DNA of 64,000 nucleotides from Acidimicrobiales bacterium (GTDB lineage Bacteria; Actinomycetota; Acidimicrobiia; Acidimicrobiales; SZUA-35). Positions 1-9,346 of this stretch are shown piece by piece; the stretch's first letter is position 1; each line of letters starts with the position of its first letter. The stretch is taken from positions 175,566-239,565 of the forward strand of contig JAHDCC010000001.1 of NCBI GenBank assembly GCA_020630065.1, in the 5' to 3' direction. The notes below the pieces were generated by a model that saw only the letters and a program-made list of their open reading frames with translations, was not told the DNA's origin and searched no databases. The translations under genes were made by a program, and so were the position numbers.

Positions 1-935
1 TGATTGGCCCGAGAAAATTCTAGTGGGCAAGAAAACGGCTCGCCGTCGGTGACGGTGCGTTGGAACGCTTCGACCATGAGCTGATATTGGTTAGCACGGA
101 CGAAGCGTTCGATTCGACGGTCTTGCCCAGAACGAATCTCAACCAACGCATCACCGTAGGTGCCGGCGTTGAACGGTGCCTCGAGCCGGATCCAACCATC
201 GGTACCGTGAAAAACCATGTCCTGACGGCCGGCCATTCTCATCGAGCAGTAAAAATCCAACGAAAAGTCGGCAAAATCTAGCTGCACCCTCGCTGTTGTG
301 TCGACACCGTTTTCGTAGCTGAGCTGTGCCCGAACGTCAACAGGCTCTGCCCTCGTCACAAAACGTGTGGCAACAACCGGATAAACCCCGATGTCGTAAA
401 GCGCGCCGCCGCCGTGTTCCGGTTTCTGACGGATATTAGACGGGTCAGAACTGTTGTTGTACGTGAACGACCCGGACACGTGTGTGAGGTTTCCGATACA
501 ACCCTCAGCTATCAGTTCCCGTACCCGTTCCCATTGCGGGTGATGAACAACCATAAACGCTTCGGCAGCTAGTCGTCCTGTCCGGTCACGTTCGGCGATG
601 AGCTGGTCGATTTGGGGTGCCTCTAACGAGATTGGCTTCTCACACAACACGTGTTTGCCTGCTTTGAGGGCTTTCAACGTCCACGGAACATGCATGTCGT
701 TAGGGAGAGGAATATATACCGCGTCGACGTTGTCGTCGGAAAGTAGGTCCTCATAGCTGCCATGGACAGTCAGGCCATGATACTGGCTAATGAAGCCTCG
801 CTTTTTCGATTCGTTGGTGGTCGCTAACGCTACGAGCTGATTGTCGATCGCAGAATGGATGGCAGGGGCGACACTGGTGCGGGCAATTTTTGCACCACCG
901 AGAATGCCCCATCGTAGGGGTGGGTTTAACGTCAT
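1..935 (-). CDS. Gfo/Idh/MocA family oxidoreductase (3' end outside window)
   Basis: Own minus-strand translation from ATG at 933-935: MTLNPPLRWGILGGAKIARTSVAPAIHS...VYIPLPNDMHVPWTLKALKAGKHVLCEKPISLEA...; Rossmann motif and EKP motif; SD-like caggaggcc upstream. Not in the ORF track because it is open-ended. Confidence 0.9.
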   Translation of the reverse strand, partial: MTLNPPLRWGILGGAKIARTSVAPAIHSAIDNQLVALATTNESKKRGFISQYHGLTVHGSYEDLLSDDNVDAVYIPLPNDMHVPWTLKALKAGKHVLCEKPISLEAPQIDQLIAERDRTGRLAAEAFMVVHHPQWERVRELIAEGCIGNLTHVSGSFTYNNSSDPSNIRQKPEHGGGALYDIGVYPVVATRFVTRAEPVDVRAQLSYENGVDTTARVQLDFADFSLDFYCSMRMAGRQDMVFHGTDGWIRLEAPFNAGTYGDALVEIRSGQDRRIERFVRANQYQLMVEAFQRTVTDGEPFSCPLEFSRAN

Positions 936-969
936 AGGTTTGGCCTCCTGATAGGAGAGTCTAGACGCG

Positions 970-1009
970 AGTGAGCGGCTGCGTCGTGTGTGCTCGGCAG
1001 CCGCTCACT
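970..1009 (-). terminator. Hairpin downstream of nrdB
   Basis: Perfect 13-bp arms AGTGAGCGGCTGC (970-982) / GCAGCCGCTCACT (997-1009), between the nrdB stop and the next gene. Confidence 0.65.
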
Positions 1010-1055
1010 TTCCTAGCAAGGTACCTTGGGGTGCCTTAGTTTTGGGTAGAGATAG

Positions 1056-2138
1056 TTAGAAATCTTCGTCGAAGCTGACGCTTCCTTCGACTCCTGTTTG
1101 GTATGCCGAAACAGTGCGCTCAAAGAAGTTGGTCAGTTCCTGAACATCTTGGAGTTCCATAAAGTCGAATGGGTTCTTCGAACCGTAGATCGTGGACATA
1201 CCCAGTTGTCGAAGTCGTTGATCAGCCACGTATTGCAAATATTCTCGGGTATCGGCCAGGCTCATACCTTGGACACCTTCGACTAGCACATCGGCGGCGA
1301 ACTGGTATTCACACTCGACGGCTTCGCGGATCATTTCTTCGATCTGGGCTGATAGGTCAGCGTCGAACAGGTCTGGTTCTTCTGCCCGAACAGTGTTCAC
1401 GACCTCTAACGCAAAGTTCATGTGGCACGACTCGTCCCGGAACACCCAGTTGGTTCCTGACGCTAGGCCGTTGAGCAGACCTTTTGAACGTAAGAAGTAG
1501 ACGTAGGCAAAGGCGGCGAAGAAAAACAGTCCTTCAATACAGGTGGCGAAACAAATAAGGTTGAGCAGAAACTTCTTACGAGACTCTTTCGAGTCTGTTT
1601 CTTCCAGAGAGTTGATCGAGTCGATCCATTTGAAACAGAATTCGGCTTTTTGGCGGATCGACGGAATGTTCTCTACAGCCGCGAACGCTTCTGCCCGCTC
1701 CTCGTGATCAGGAATATAGTTGTCGAGCAATGTGAGATAGAACTGGACGTGTAACGCTTCTTCGTAAAGCTGGCGTGACAGGTACATGCGAGCTTCGGGG
1801 GCGTTAATGTGCTGATACAGGTTGAGTACCAGGTTGTTGGCGACGATCGAGTCGCCGGTAGCGAAGAAGGCAACCAGTCGATTCACCAGATGCTGTTCAG
1901 CTGGCATGAGCTTAACCCGCAAGTCAACAAGGTCGTCGGAGAAATCGATCTCGTCGACTGTCCAAGTGTTCTTGATTGCGTCCTGGTACATCTCGTAGAA
2001 GACGGGGTAACGCATTGGTCTGAGCGTTAAATCGAAACCAGGATCCAAAATGTTCTTTGGTTTAGTGGAAGCTTGGGCGTCAGCGTCAGCGCCCTCTACA
2101 GATTCCAGGTTTTGAAACGGCTCGTCGACCAATGCCAT
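1056..2138 (-). CDS. nrdB: Ribonucleoside-diphosphate reductase beta subunit (class I)
   Basis: 360 aa; ferritin-like metal-ligand pattern (EALHVQFY, DESCHMNFA) and location directly downstream of nrdA. Confidence 0.93.
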   Translation of the reverse strand: MALVDEPFQNLESVEGADADAQASTKPKNILDPGFDLTLRPMRYPVFYEMYQDAIKNTWTVDEIDFSDDLVDLRVKLMPAEQHLVNRLVAFFATGDSIVANNLVLNLYQHINAPEARMYLSRQLYEEALHVQFYLTLLDNYIPDHEERAEAFAAVENIPSIRQKAEFCFKWIDSINSLEETDSKESRKKFLLNLICFATCIEGLFFFAAFAYVYFLRSKGLLNGLASGTNWVFRDESCHMNFALEVVNTVRAEEPDLFDADLSAQIEEMIREAVECEYQFAADVLVEGVQGMSLADTREYLQYVADQRLRQLGMSTIYGSKNPFDFMELQDVQELTNFFERTVSAYQTGVEGSVSFDEDF

Positions 2139-2260
2139 CGGCTTAAATTCCTTTACTTCGTCTTCTGTGGGTAGGCCGCACTAAATAGCGCTGCCAGGTT
2201 TGTACGGTGTGGTTGTTGTTGAGTAGTGGCCTAGTTGTATGCGACGGTTTAGACCGTCAA

Positions 2261-4696
2261 CTAGTCACAGGCTTCGCAAGTCTCAGGATTTTCTAGAGAG
2301 CATGCAATCACTTCAGCCTCGGTAAAGGTATTTGAGGTAGAAGTGTCGTTGGTAGTGGTTGTCTTATTGATGCGTGTCGCTGGGCGAGAGCGCAGGTAGT
2401 ACGTGGTTTTCAAACCAGACTTCCATGCGTGCATGTACATCGAAGACAGTTTACCAATTGTGGGCGATTCCAGGAAGAGATTCAACGACTGGCTCTGATC
2501 GATGTATGCGCCGCGGTCGGCGGCCATGTCGATAAGGGCTCGTTGGGGAACTTCCCATGCCGTGCGGTAGATCTCTTGTAGGTCTGCTGGGATTCGGTCA
2601 ATGCCTTGGACCGAACCTTCAGACGACTTCAAGTCGTTGATCATTTTGGCGTCCCACAAACCTCGTTCTTGTAGTTCGTTCACGAGGTAACGGTTGATTT
2701 GTAGAAACTCGCCGGACAACGTTTCACGCTTGAAAAGATTAGAGACCTGCGGTTCGATACATTCGTAGCAGCCAGTTATCGATGCGATAGTCGCGGTAGG
2801 AGCAATCGCAATGAGTAGCGAGTTTCGTAGACCGTGTTCGGCGATTCGGTCACGTACTTTCTGCCAACGACCAACATCGGTTGGTTCAACGTTCCAAAGA
2901 TCAAACTGTAGATCCCCGGCAGCTGCTCGGGTTCGTTGGAACGTCTCGTGTGGACCGCTTTCTTCAGCGAGTTCGGTCGACGCCCAAAGGGCGTTGTAGT
3001 AAATCTCTTCAGAGATTCGAGCCGACAATTTCCGAGCTTCAGCTGAATCGAAAGGTAAACCGAGTTTGAAGAAGACGTCTTGGAGACCCATCAAGCCAAG
3101 ACCGACCGGTCGCCACTTCGAATTCGAGTTGGCTGCCTCGTCGGTGGGGTAGAAGTTAATGTCTACTACTCGGTCGAGGAATGGGACTACGTGACGGACC
3201 GTTTCGGCCAGCCGTTCGAAGTCGAACTCGTTAGATTTTGCATCTACGAATGCCCCCAGGTTGACCGAGCCGAGATTACAGACAGCGGTTTCGTCTTGGT
3301 CTGTTACCTCAAGAATTTCGGTGCAAAGGTTGGAGAGGTGAACGACATGAGCGCCGGTGTTTTCACCGTCTGGTTTCCAGCCGGTCTGGTTGCATTTCTC
3401 GTTGGATGCGTCTTTGAACGTCATCCAACCGTTGCCGGTTTGGGCTAGTGAGCGCATCATGCGACTGTAGAGGTCGCGTGCGCTTACTTGGCGGTCATAG
3501 AGTTTCTTTGACTCGGCTTCTTCGTAGGCTTCGCGGAACTCTTCACCGAAAAGGTCGGTTAGGTGAGGCACTTTCTTCGGGTCGAAGAGCGACCATTGCC
3601 AGTCTTTGTCGACTCGCTCCATAAAGAGGTCAGGGACCCAGTTAGCGAGGTTGAGGTTATGGGTTCGTCGTTGATGATCACCGGTGTTTTCGCGCAGATC
3701 AAGAAATTCTTCGACGTCGGCGTGCCACGATTCGAGGTAGACACAAGCGGCACCTTTACGGCGACCGCCTTGGTTAACTGCAGCTACCGAGGAGTCTAAG
3801 GTCTTGAGCCATGGCACGATGCCCGATGACAAGCCATTGGTTCCGCGGATAAGGGAACCTTTGGCTCGGATGCGGTGCCAGGCCACGCCGATACCGCCGG
3901 CGAACTTTGAGAGGCGAGCAATGTCGGAGTATCGCTTGTAGATACCTTCAAGACTGTCCTCAGGAGAGTCCAGCAGGTAGCAGGACGACATTTGAGCGTG
4001 GGTGGTTCCCGAGTTGAACAGTGTTGGGCTCGACGGAAGGTAGGTGAGCGACGACATGAGATCATAGAATTTGATCGCTTCGTCAGCGTCTTTGGAAAGG
4101 CCACAAGCCACCCGCAGGAAGAAGTATTGGGGGGTCTCTAGAACCTGTCGAGTTTCTGGATGACGGAGTAGGTAGCGGTCATAGACCGTTCGAAGCCCGA
4201 AGAATTCGAAGTTGCGGTCACGGTCGGAGCTGATAGCGGCGTTTAACGACGGACCATGTTCGGTCACGAATGCGGCTACTTCGTCACTGATCAGGTCGGC
4301 GGCGTGGCCAGCTGCGATCGACTCAGAGAACCAGGGAATGTTCTGATTACGAACTTCTTTATCTATATAGGTGGAAAGAAGTCGTGCGGCGAGTTTTGAA
4401 TAATTTGGTTCTTCAACGATGAAACCGGCAGAGGTTCGTATAGAAAGTTCGTCGAGTTCCCGAGTGGTGGCTCCGTCTGACAGCGCCGAGATGGTGCGAG
4501 TGGCGACTCTCATTGGGTCTACGTTGAGCAGACCTTCGGAGCAGCGTGCAACTGCGTTGACGATTTTGTTGAGGTCGACGGGCTCGAGGGCGCCGTTTCG
4601 TTTTTTAACACGCATTTCCGTGCCAGTTGTCTCGCTCTGCGCATGATCGGGTGCGCTGAGTGAGGTCGAGGAAGTGCCTTCTTCAGTAATGGTCAT
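2261..4696 (-). CDS. nrdA: Ribonucleoside-diphosphate reductase alpha subunit (class I)
   Basis: 811 aa; N-terminal ATP-cone (RVKKRNGALEPVDLNKI), NLCTEI, PTATIASITGCYECIEP, C-terminal redox CEACD. Confidence 0.95.
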   Translation of the reverse strand: MTITEEGTSSTSLSAPDHAQSETTGTEMRVKKRNGALEPVDLNKIVNAVARCSEGLLNVDPMRVATRTISALSDGATTRELDELSIRTSAGFIVEEPNYSKLAARLLSTYIDKEVRNQNIPWFSESIAAGHAADLISDEVAAFVTEHGPSLNAAISSDRDRNFEFFGLRTVYDRYLLRHPETRQVLETPQYFFLRVACGLSKDADEAIKFYDLMSSLTYLPSSPTLFNSGTTHAQMSSCYLLDSPEDSLEGIYKRYSDIARLSKFAGGIGVAWHRIRAKGSLIRGTNGLSSGIVPWLKTLDSSVAAVNQGGRRKGAACVYLESWHADVEEFLDLRENTGDHQRRTHNLNLANWVPDLFMERVDKDWQWSLFDPKKVPHLTDLFGEEFREAYEEAESKKLYDRQVSARDLYSRMMRSLAQTGNGWMTFKDASNEKCNQTGWKPDGENTGAHVVHLSNLCTEILEVTDQDETAVCNLGSVNLGAFVDAKSNEFDFERLAETVRHVVPFLDRVVDINFYPTDEAANSNSKWRPVGLGLMGLQDVFFKLGLPFDSAEARKLSARISEEIYYNALWASTELAEESGPHETFQRTRAAAGDLQFDLWNVEPTDVGRWQKVRDRIAEHGLRNSLLIAIAPTATIASITGCYECIEPQVSNLFKRETLSGEFLQINRYLVNELQERGLWDAKMINDLKSSEGSVQGIDRIPADLQEIYRTAWEVPQRALIDMAADRGAYIDQSQSLNLFLESPTIGKLSSMYMHAWKSGLKTTYYLRSRPATRINKTTTTNDTSTSNTFTEAEVIACSLENPETCEACD

Positions 4697-4800
4697 AGGA
4701 AAGGTTCACCTAGAGTAAAGGTCGAGTAGAATCAGGTTAGTGTTGCCGCCGTTAGTGCATAAGCGAGCTGCCCACATGGACGCAAGCGCCGCAGGACTTC

Positions 4801-4820
4801 TAATTACAGCGCCGTAATTA
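4801..4820. promoter_or_regulatory. Candidate operator palindrome upstream of nrdA
   Basis: TAATTACAGCGCCGTAATTA: 7-bp perfect arms plus GCGC core, 9 of 10 pairs complementary; about 105 bp upstream of the nrdA start. Confidence 0.45.
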
Positions 4821-5123
4821 CAACAATGCAAGTGGAACATTAAGGGTATCCAGTTGTGACCGCGTAGCGTGATCGAAACCGCGGGATTCAACCTTCCGAA
4901 ATGACCCGCGAACACCGTGATACCTGGAATATACGAAGGGTCGCGCCACGCAACGTGAGCGCTTACAATTTTGTTACGGTGGTGACTTCGAATGACTTGA
5001 TGCGGGGCTTTTCGGCTTGTTTCTGGGAGAAACTACAACAAGAACCGCGGACCCTCTGCAATCTTTCCGTAACGTGTCCGGGGTTCTACGCGAAAGCGGG
5101 TCTCCACAATGCAAAGCTCAGGA

Positions 5124-5163
5124 GCGGGTATAGACCGAGCTCGACCAGCCGGCCTATACCCGC
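5124..5163. terminator. Candidate terminator/inverted repeat downstream of the ROCO gene
   Basis: GCGGGTATAG (5124-5133) / CTATACCCGC (5154-5163), perfect 10-bp arms, about 145 bp past the ROCO stop. Confidence 0.4.
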
Positions 5164-5307
5164 CATCTAGTTGGACGTAATCGCCTCCGATCAGTAACGT
5201 CTTCCACGGCCAAGAAATAGCTGGAATATCTGTTCCCCCGGTCACTGAGATAAACGCCCAACCGAAACCGGCAGCAACAATGAGCCCTATAACTATCACG
5301 TTAGTTT

Positions 5308-8300
5308 TTAGTACAAGTGGTAGTGGTCGGCGCAGATCCAACGAGGCATACCGTCACTGGTAACCGAGGACTTATTGGTGTCAAGCGACTGTGTAGTCGG
5401 CGAAATTTTTGTGCGGCGCAAACCACCCAACTCGGGGTACGCCCCAATGTCGTGGATTAGTTCCCGCAAAACTCGCAGCGATGGCGAGTTGTATTCCGCA
5501 CGAAGATCGAGATGATCTTCCAAGTTTGTTGACTGCCGCGTAGGGTCGAGAGTGGCGACTTTGGCGATTGCCTCTGTCGCCTGGATCGAGGCGCGAACCA
5601 TCTCTAGATCATTCTTGTCATACGGTAGTGGAGAGGCAACAGACTCGGCCAGCGTTAGAGCTTGACGAGCGATCGGAGTTAGCTTTAGGGCAGCGGAAAC
5701 GAACTTCAAGTACGGGCTGCACCGTTTGAACCAATCTCGGTCCTTTTTGAATTGGTAAGTCTGATCGCAGGGGTGTGGTTCGTCGACATGTTCACACCAG
5801 AACTGGAGTTTCCACGTTTCAGCGATCCAGCCTCTTGGGTCGAGAACAGTCTGATCTTCAGGGGTAATCGTGACCAATCGGGGAGTGTCGCGTATTTCGG
5901 TGTCGAGTACTTGTAGGACGGCAGAGAAAAACGTGTATTGGTCGGCCTGGATCTCCTGCATCGTCTGGAGCAGGTCAAGCTGGCCCCCTTTCAGATGGTG
6001 TATCCCTTCTGAGGTGTGTTTTACTTCGTCTACGATTCGGCGGATATCTTCGGCTACCGTCGAGGTCGGCACATCGATGAGAAGTTCACTAATGGTTGTT
6101 AGCTGCTTGCAGCTGGCGCAGAACTTTTCGACATCGCCACGGTGATGAAGCTCGACTGAAAGTTCGTCGTAGCTCCAATGGCCGCCACAAAGACCTCCCG
6201 GACCGGTAAATGTTGGGCACATGACCAAATATGTTGGGTCGATTCCAGCCCATTCATCCAACCTTGCTTCGAGACTCGACCGCAGAGCTGAGAAATAGTC
6301 CGATGGTCGTTGCGCCCAAACTGTTAGTTCAATGGTGGAGTTGTTGAGTCGTTCGAACAGCGCCCAAGCATCTTGGGCTGGGTTGTGCAGAACGAGACCG
6401 TCCCGCCACCAGGTGCCCGTCGTGTGAGAGTGGTTGCGGGCGGTTAAGCCAGGTATCAGCCCGAGCCGGCTAGCTTTGCTTCCCAGATCGCACTGCAAAC
6501 GCCGGGTGCGGTACGATCGATGGGAGTCGGGTACACCTAACTCTTCAGGTCGTTCGTGGGGCACCATTTGGGCAACTAACAAGGACTGATCATTAGGCGG
6601 TTCTGGTCGGAACGCGATGCCATAGAGTTGCATGAGTTCCACTAAGAACGGCACCTCAGCCCGTTCATAGATAAACGGTGGGGTTTGCTCTCCGCTCTGG
6701 ACAGGCGGGTTTGACCAAATCTCCCGCAACCGTTCGAGTGTTATCCGTCCATGGTTTACATTCGACGTCTCCGAGTCGTTAAGCACGTAACTGATAGCCG
6801 TCGTCAACCAATCCGGTTTGAGAATGACTTTGCCTTGAAGCTGGGGGTCTTTAAAATAGGTGAGGCGCCCGGCTGTTGAGAGTTTGATAGCGGTGCGTTC
6901 ACAGTCGTCTTCTTGCAATCCCTGTTCACGACCGAGTTCAACAAATTCGCTCCACGAGATCTGTGGCTTGTCTAGTTGATCGACAGAGTTGGACAGTTTT
7001 TGATACGCCAACGGCCACGGCTCATCAGCGGTTCCAAGATCAACGACCTGGTCGAGTATGGCTTTGCGAAGTTCATCGATACCTTCACCCGTCTGATTCT
7101 CGACCGGATAGAAACCAACAATTTTTACCCCGGTTGATCGTTCGAGGTGGGAGATATCGGGTGTCGGGTTGTGGTCGCCACAGTTCGTAGCGACCAACAG
7201 AATACGGGAGCGTCGACCAACTCGAAGTTTGATTCGTTCTAACCAGTCGGTAACGTCGCCCCGTTCTGTTCCTTCTCGACCATGCCAGGCAACGACATAG
7301 ACGGTGTCGGAGCTGAAGAAGAACGGATGGGTGATGCGGTATAGGGCTTGGCCTCCAAAGTCCCAGTAGCGTAACGTGTAATCTTTCTTCTGATAGTTCT
7401 CGATCTGAACACCCAGTTCGATGCCATGGGTGCTCGGTCGGGTCACAAACCCTTTGCGGCAGAGTTGGGCAACAAGACTTGTTTTGCCAACCGCACCCTC
7501 CCCGAGGACCAGAACTTTTGCTTGACCGAACCGGGTAGAGCCTTCTTTTTGGTTTTGTAGCCATCGCCCGAGTCCGTCTGTGCCCTGACGGTTTACTACC
7601 GCCTGGAAATCTGGAGACCAAGGGTTACCGGTGGCCGAAAACTTCTCCAAGTTATCCAAACTGGTGAGAGCTAATGGAAGCCGATTTAACTGGTTGCCAT
7701 CTATATGTAGGACCGCCAGGCCGTGAAGATTTCTGGCGATTGCCTCAGCCCCGGTGTTAGTGATGCCGTTGTTGTTGAGACGCAGATGGGTGAGGCCGCT
7801 TAGGTGGCGGGCGATGGCGTCCACCCCAGCGTTGGTGATCCCGTTGCCGGTCAGGTCGAGATGAGTTAAATGCGGCAAGTTTCTGGCGATAGCGCGAGCC
7901 CCGAGATTCGTGACGTTGTTGTCTCCGAGGTATAGCCTCTGAAGACCGCTGAGATTGTAGGCAATAGTTTCTGCCCCGACTTTGGTCAGCTGGTTTTCGC
8001 TGAGGTAGAGACGTTCCATATTGTGAAGCTTGTTTGCGATCGCTTTTGTTCCGGTGTCGCTCACATGGTTGTCGTTGAGGCCTAGATGGACCAGTTGAGT
8101 TAACCCGGACGCGATTGCCTCCGCTCCCGCATCGGTAATATCGTTCTCATCGAGATGAAGCTGCACCAGATCGGTGAGAGTGGCCGAGATAGCTTTGACC
8201 CCATCGTCGGTGATGTTGTTCTTGTTGAGTCCGAGATGTGTGAGATGGGGTAGGCCTTGGGCGATAGCTTGGGCACCGACATCGGAAATGTCATTGCCGC

Positions 8301-9075
8301 CCAGTCCGAGGTAGGTCAGGTCCGATAACCCGTCCGATAACGCGGCTGCTCCTGAGTCATCTATATCGTTTCTGCTTAGATGAAGATGTGTTAGGTGCGA
8401 CAGATTTTTAGCTATAGCTTCGGTTGTCAGCGACGTAACCGAATTTCCGCTCAGCCCAAGATGGGTTAGTTGCGAAAGGTGATAGGCGACGGCTTCTGCG
8501 CCTGCGTCGGTAATGTCGTTGTTGCCGAGATACAGCCTACGAAGATGCCGAAGGTTCTTCGCGATTGCTTCGGCCCCCATGTCGGTTAACCCGTTGCTGT
8601 AAATATCGAGCTCGGTCAACTTTGGTAGATGTTCGGCAATGGCGGTGGCGCCTATATCTGTGATGTTGTTATGAAGTAGCGTTAGCCGTGTAAGTTGTGG
8701 CAGATTCTGGGCGATGGTTTGTGCCCCAACATCGGTGATTGTATTGCGACCCAAATCGAGGTAGGTCAGATTGGGTTGGCTCAGGGCGAGCTGCTCGATC
8801 TCGTCGTCATTGATAGAGAACCCAACGATGGCGACATTAACCAAATTGTTGGCGGAGAGCTGTTCGATCGTCGACGCTAAGTCGTTGGTTTGGTTAGCCT
8901 TGACGAAATATAGGCATTCGAATTCTCTGGCGATGTTACGCAGATAGTGGCGACTCCAACTGGCTGCAGATCCCGTTGCAACGAAAATGGATGTAGCGGT
9001 TGGGTTGGGCTCGATGTCGTCAAGATTGTCTAACTGGATGGTTCTCGCGGCGTCGAGATCATTATTCATGCACAC
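5308..9075 (-). CDS. LRR-Roc-COR (ROCO family) GTPase
   Basis: 1255 aa; about 14 tandem 25-aa LRRs (LTHLGLSGNSxTDxGAEAIAxNL), Roc P-loop GEGAVGKTSLV, switch DFGGQ, COR-like region, Cys-rich insertion (CPTFTGPGGLCGGHW...FCASCK). Confidence 0.88.
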   Translation of the reverse strand: MCMNNDLDAARTIQLDNLDDIEPNPTATSIFVATGSAASWSRHYLRNIAREFECLYFVKANQTNDLASTIEQLSANNLVNVAIVGFSINDDEIEQLALSQPNLTYLDLGRNTITDVGAQTIAQNLPQLTRLTLLHNNITDIGATAIAEHLPKLTELDIYSNGLTDMGAEAIAKNLRHLRRLYLGNNDITDAGAEAVAYHLSQLTHLGLSGNSVTSLTTEAIAKNLSHLTHLHLSRNDIDDSGAAALSDGLSDLTYLGLGGNDISDVGAQAIAQGLPHLTHLGLNKNNITDDGVKAISATLTDLVQLHLDENDITDAGAEAIASGLTQLVHLGLNDNHVSDTGTKAIANKLHNMERLYLSENQLTKVGAETIAYNLSGLQRLYLGDNNVTNLGARAIARNLPHLTHLDLTGNGITNAGVDAIARHLSGLTHLRLNNNGITNTGAEAIARNLHGLAVLHIDGNQLNRLPLALTSLDNLEKFSATGNPWSPDFQAVVNRQGTDGLGRWLQNQKEGSTRFGQAKVLVLGEGAVGKTSLVAQLCRKGFVTRPSTHGIELGVQIENYQKKDYTLRYWDFGGQALYRITHPFFFSSDTVYVVAWHGREGTERGDVTDWLERIKLRVGRRSRILLVATNCGDHNPTPDISHLERSTGVKIVGFYPVENQTGEGIDELRKAILDQVVDLGTADEPWPLAYQKLSNSVDQLDKPQISWSEFVELGREQGLQEDDCERTAIKLSTAGRLTYFKDPQLQGKVILKPDWLTTAISYVLNDSETSNVNHGRITLERLREIWSNPPVQSGEQTPPFIYERAEVPFLVELMQLYGIAFRPEPPNDQSLLVAQMVPHERPEELGVPDSHRSYRTRRLQCDLGSKASRLGLIPGLTARNHSHTTGTWWRDGLVLHNPAQDAWALFERLNNSTIELTVWAQRPSDYFSALRSSLEARLDEWAGIDPTYLVMCPTFTGPGGLCGGHWSYDELSVELHHRGDVEKFCASCKQLTTISELLIDVPTSTVAEDIRRIVDEVKHTSEGIHHLKGGQLDLLQTMQEIQADQYTFFSAVLQVLDTEIRDTPRLVTITPEDQTVLDPRGWIAETWKLQFWCEHVDEPHPCDQTYQFKKDRDWFKRCSPYLKFVSAALKLTPIARQALTLAESVASPLPYDKNDLEMVRASIQATEAIAKVATLDPTRQSTNLEDHLDLRAEYNSPSLRVLRELIHDIGAYPELGGLRRTKISPTTQSLDTNKSSVTSDGMPRWICADHYHLY

Positions 9076-9346
9076 AAACTACACGAGGCCGATGACGTTT
9101 TGAGGCCGGTCTCCCGAATGTTAGGGATAAATAGGTCTGGTTATGCAACTTTAGGTGACCAGTCTTAACTAGACGAGAAGAATCCAGTCTTGGTCCTGGG
9201 CCGTCGCTGTTCTTGATTTCACCGCGATGGGTGATTCCGGCGAAACGAAGCTCGTCCCAGAACTTAAGAACCATGTCAATTAGCTACTACCGGATCGTTG
9301 TGACCGTTTACGTCTGTGGAGCGTATTCTGACACTGTTGTCTAAAT

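Noticed and set aside
4700-4900. Possible cobalamin riboswitch or NrdR boxes upstream of nrdA
   Set aside because: No B12-box-like conserved core and no NrdR consensus pair could be read on the minus strand.
5033-5341. 102-aa minus-strand ORF with a possible TM segment overlapping the ROCO 3' end
   Set aside because: Could be a small membrane partner, but it contains the inverted repeat at 5124-5163 and its C-terminal half looks non-protein-like; not reported as a CDS.
7085-7621. 178-aa minus-strand ORF inside the ROCO gene
   Set aside because: Alternate frame of the Roc domain; no recognisable motif, while the main frame has a clear P-loop GTPase.
7680-8850. Regular ~75-bp periodicity reminiscent of a CRISPR or minisatellite
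   Set aside because: The units are diverged in DNA and translate in frame as LRRs; no identical short repeats with unique spacers.
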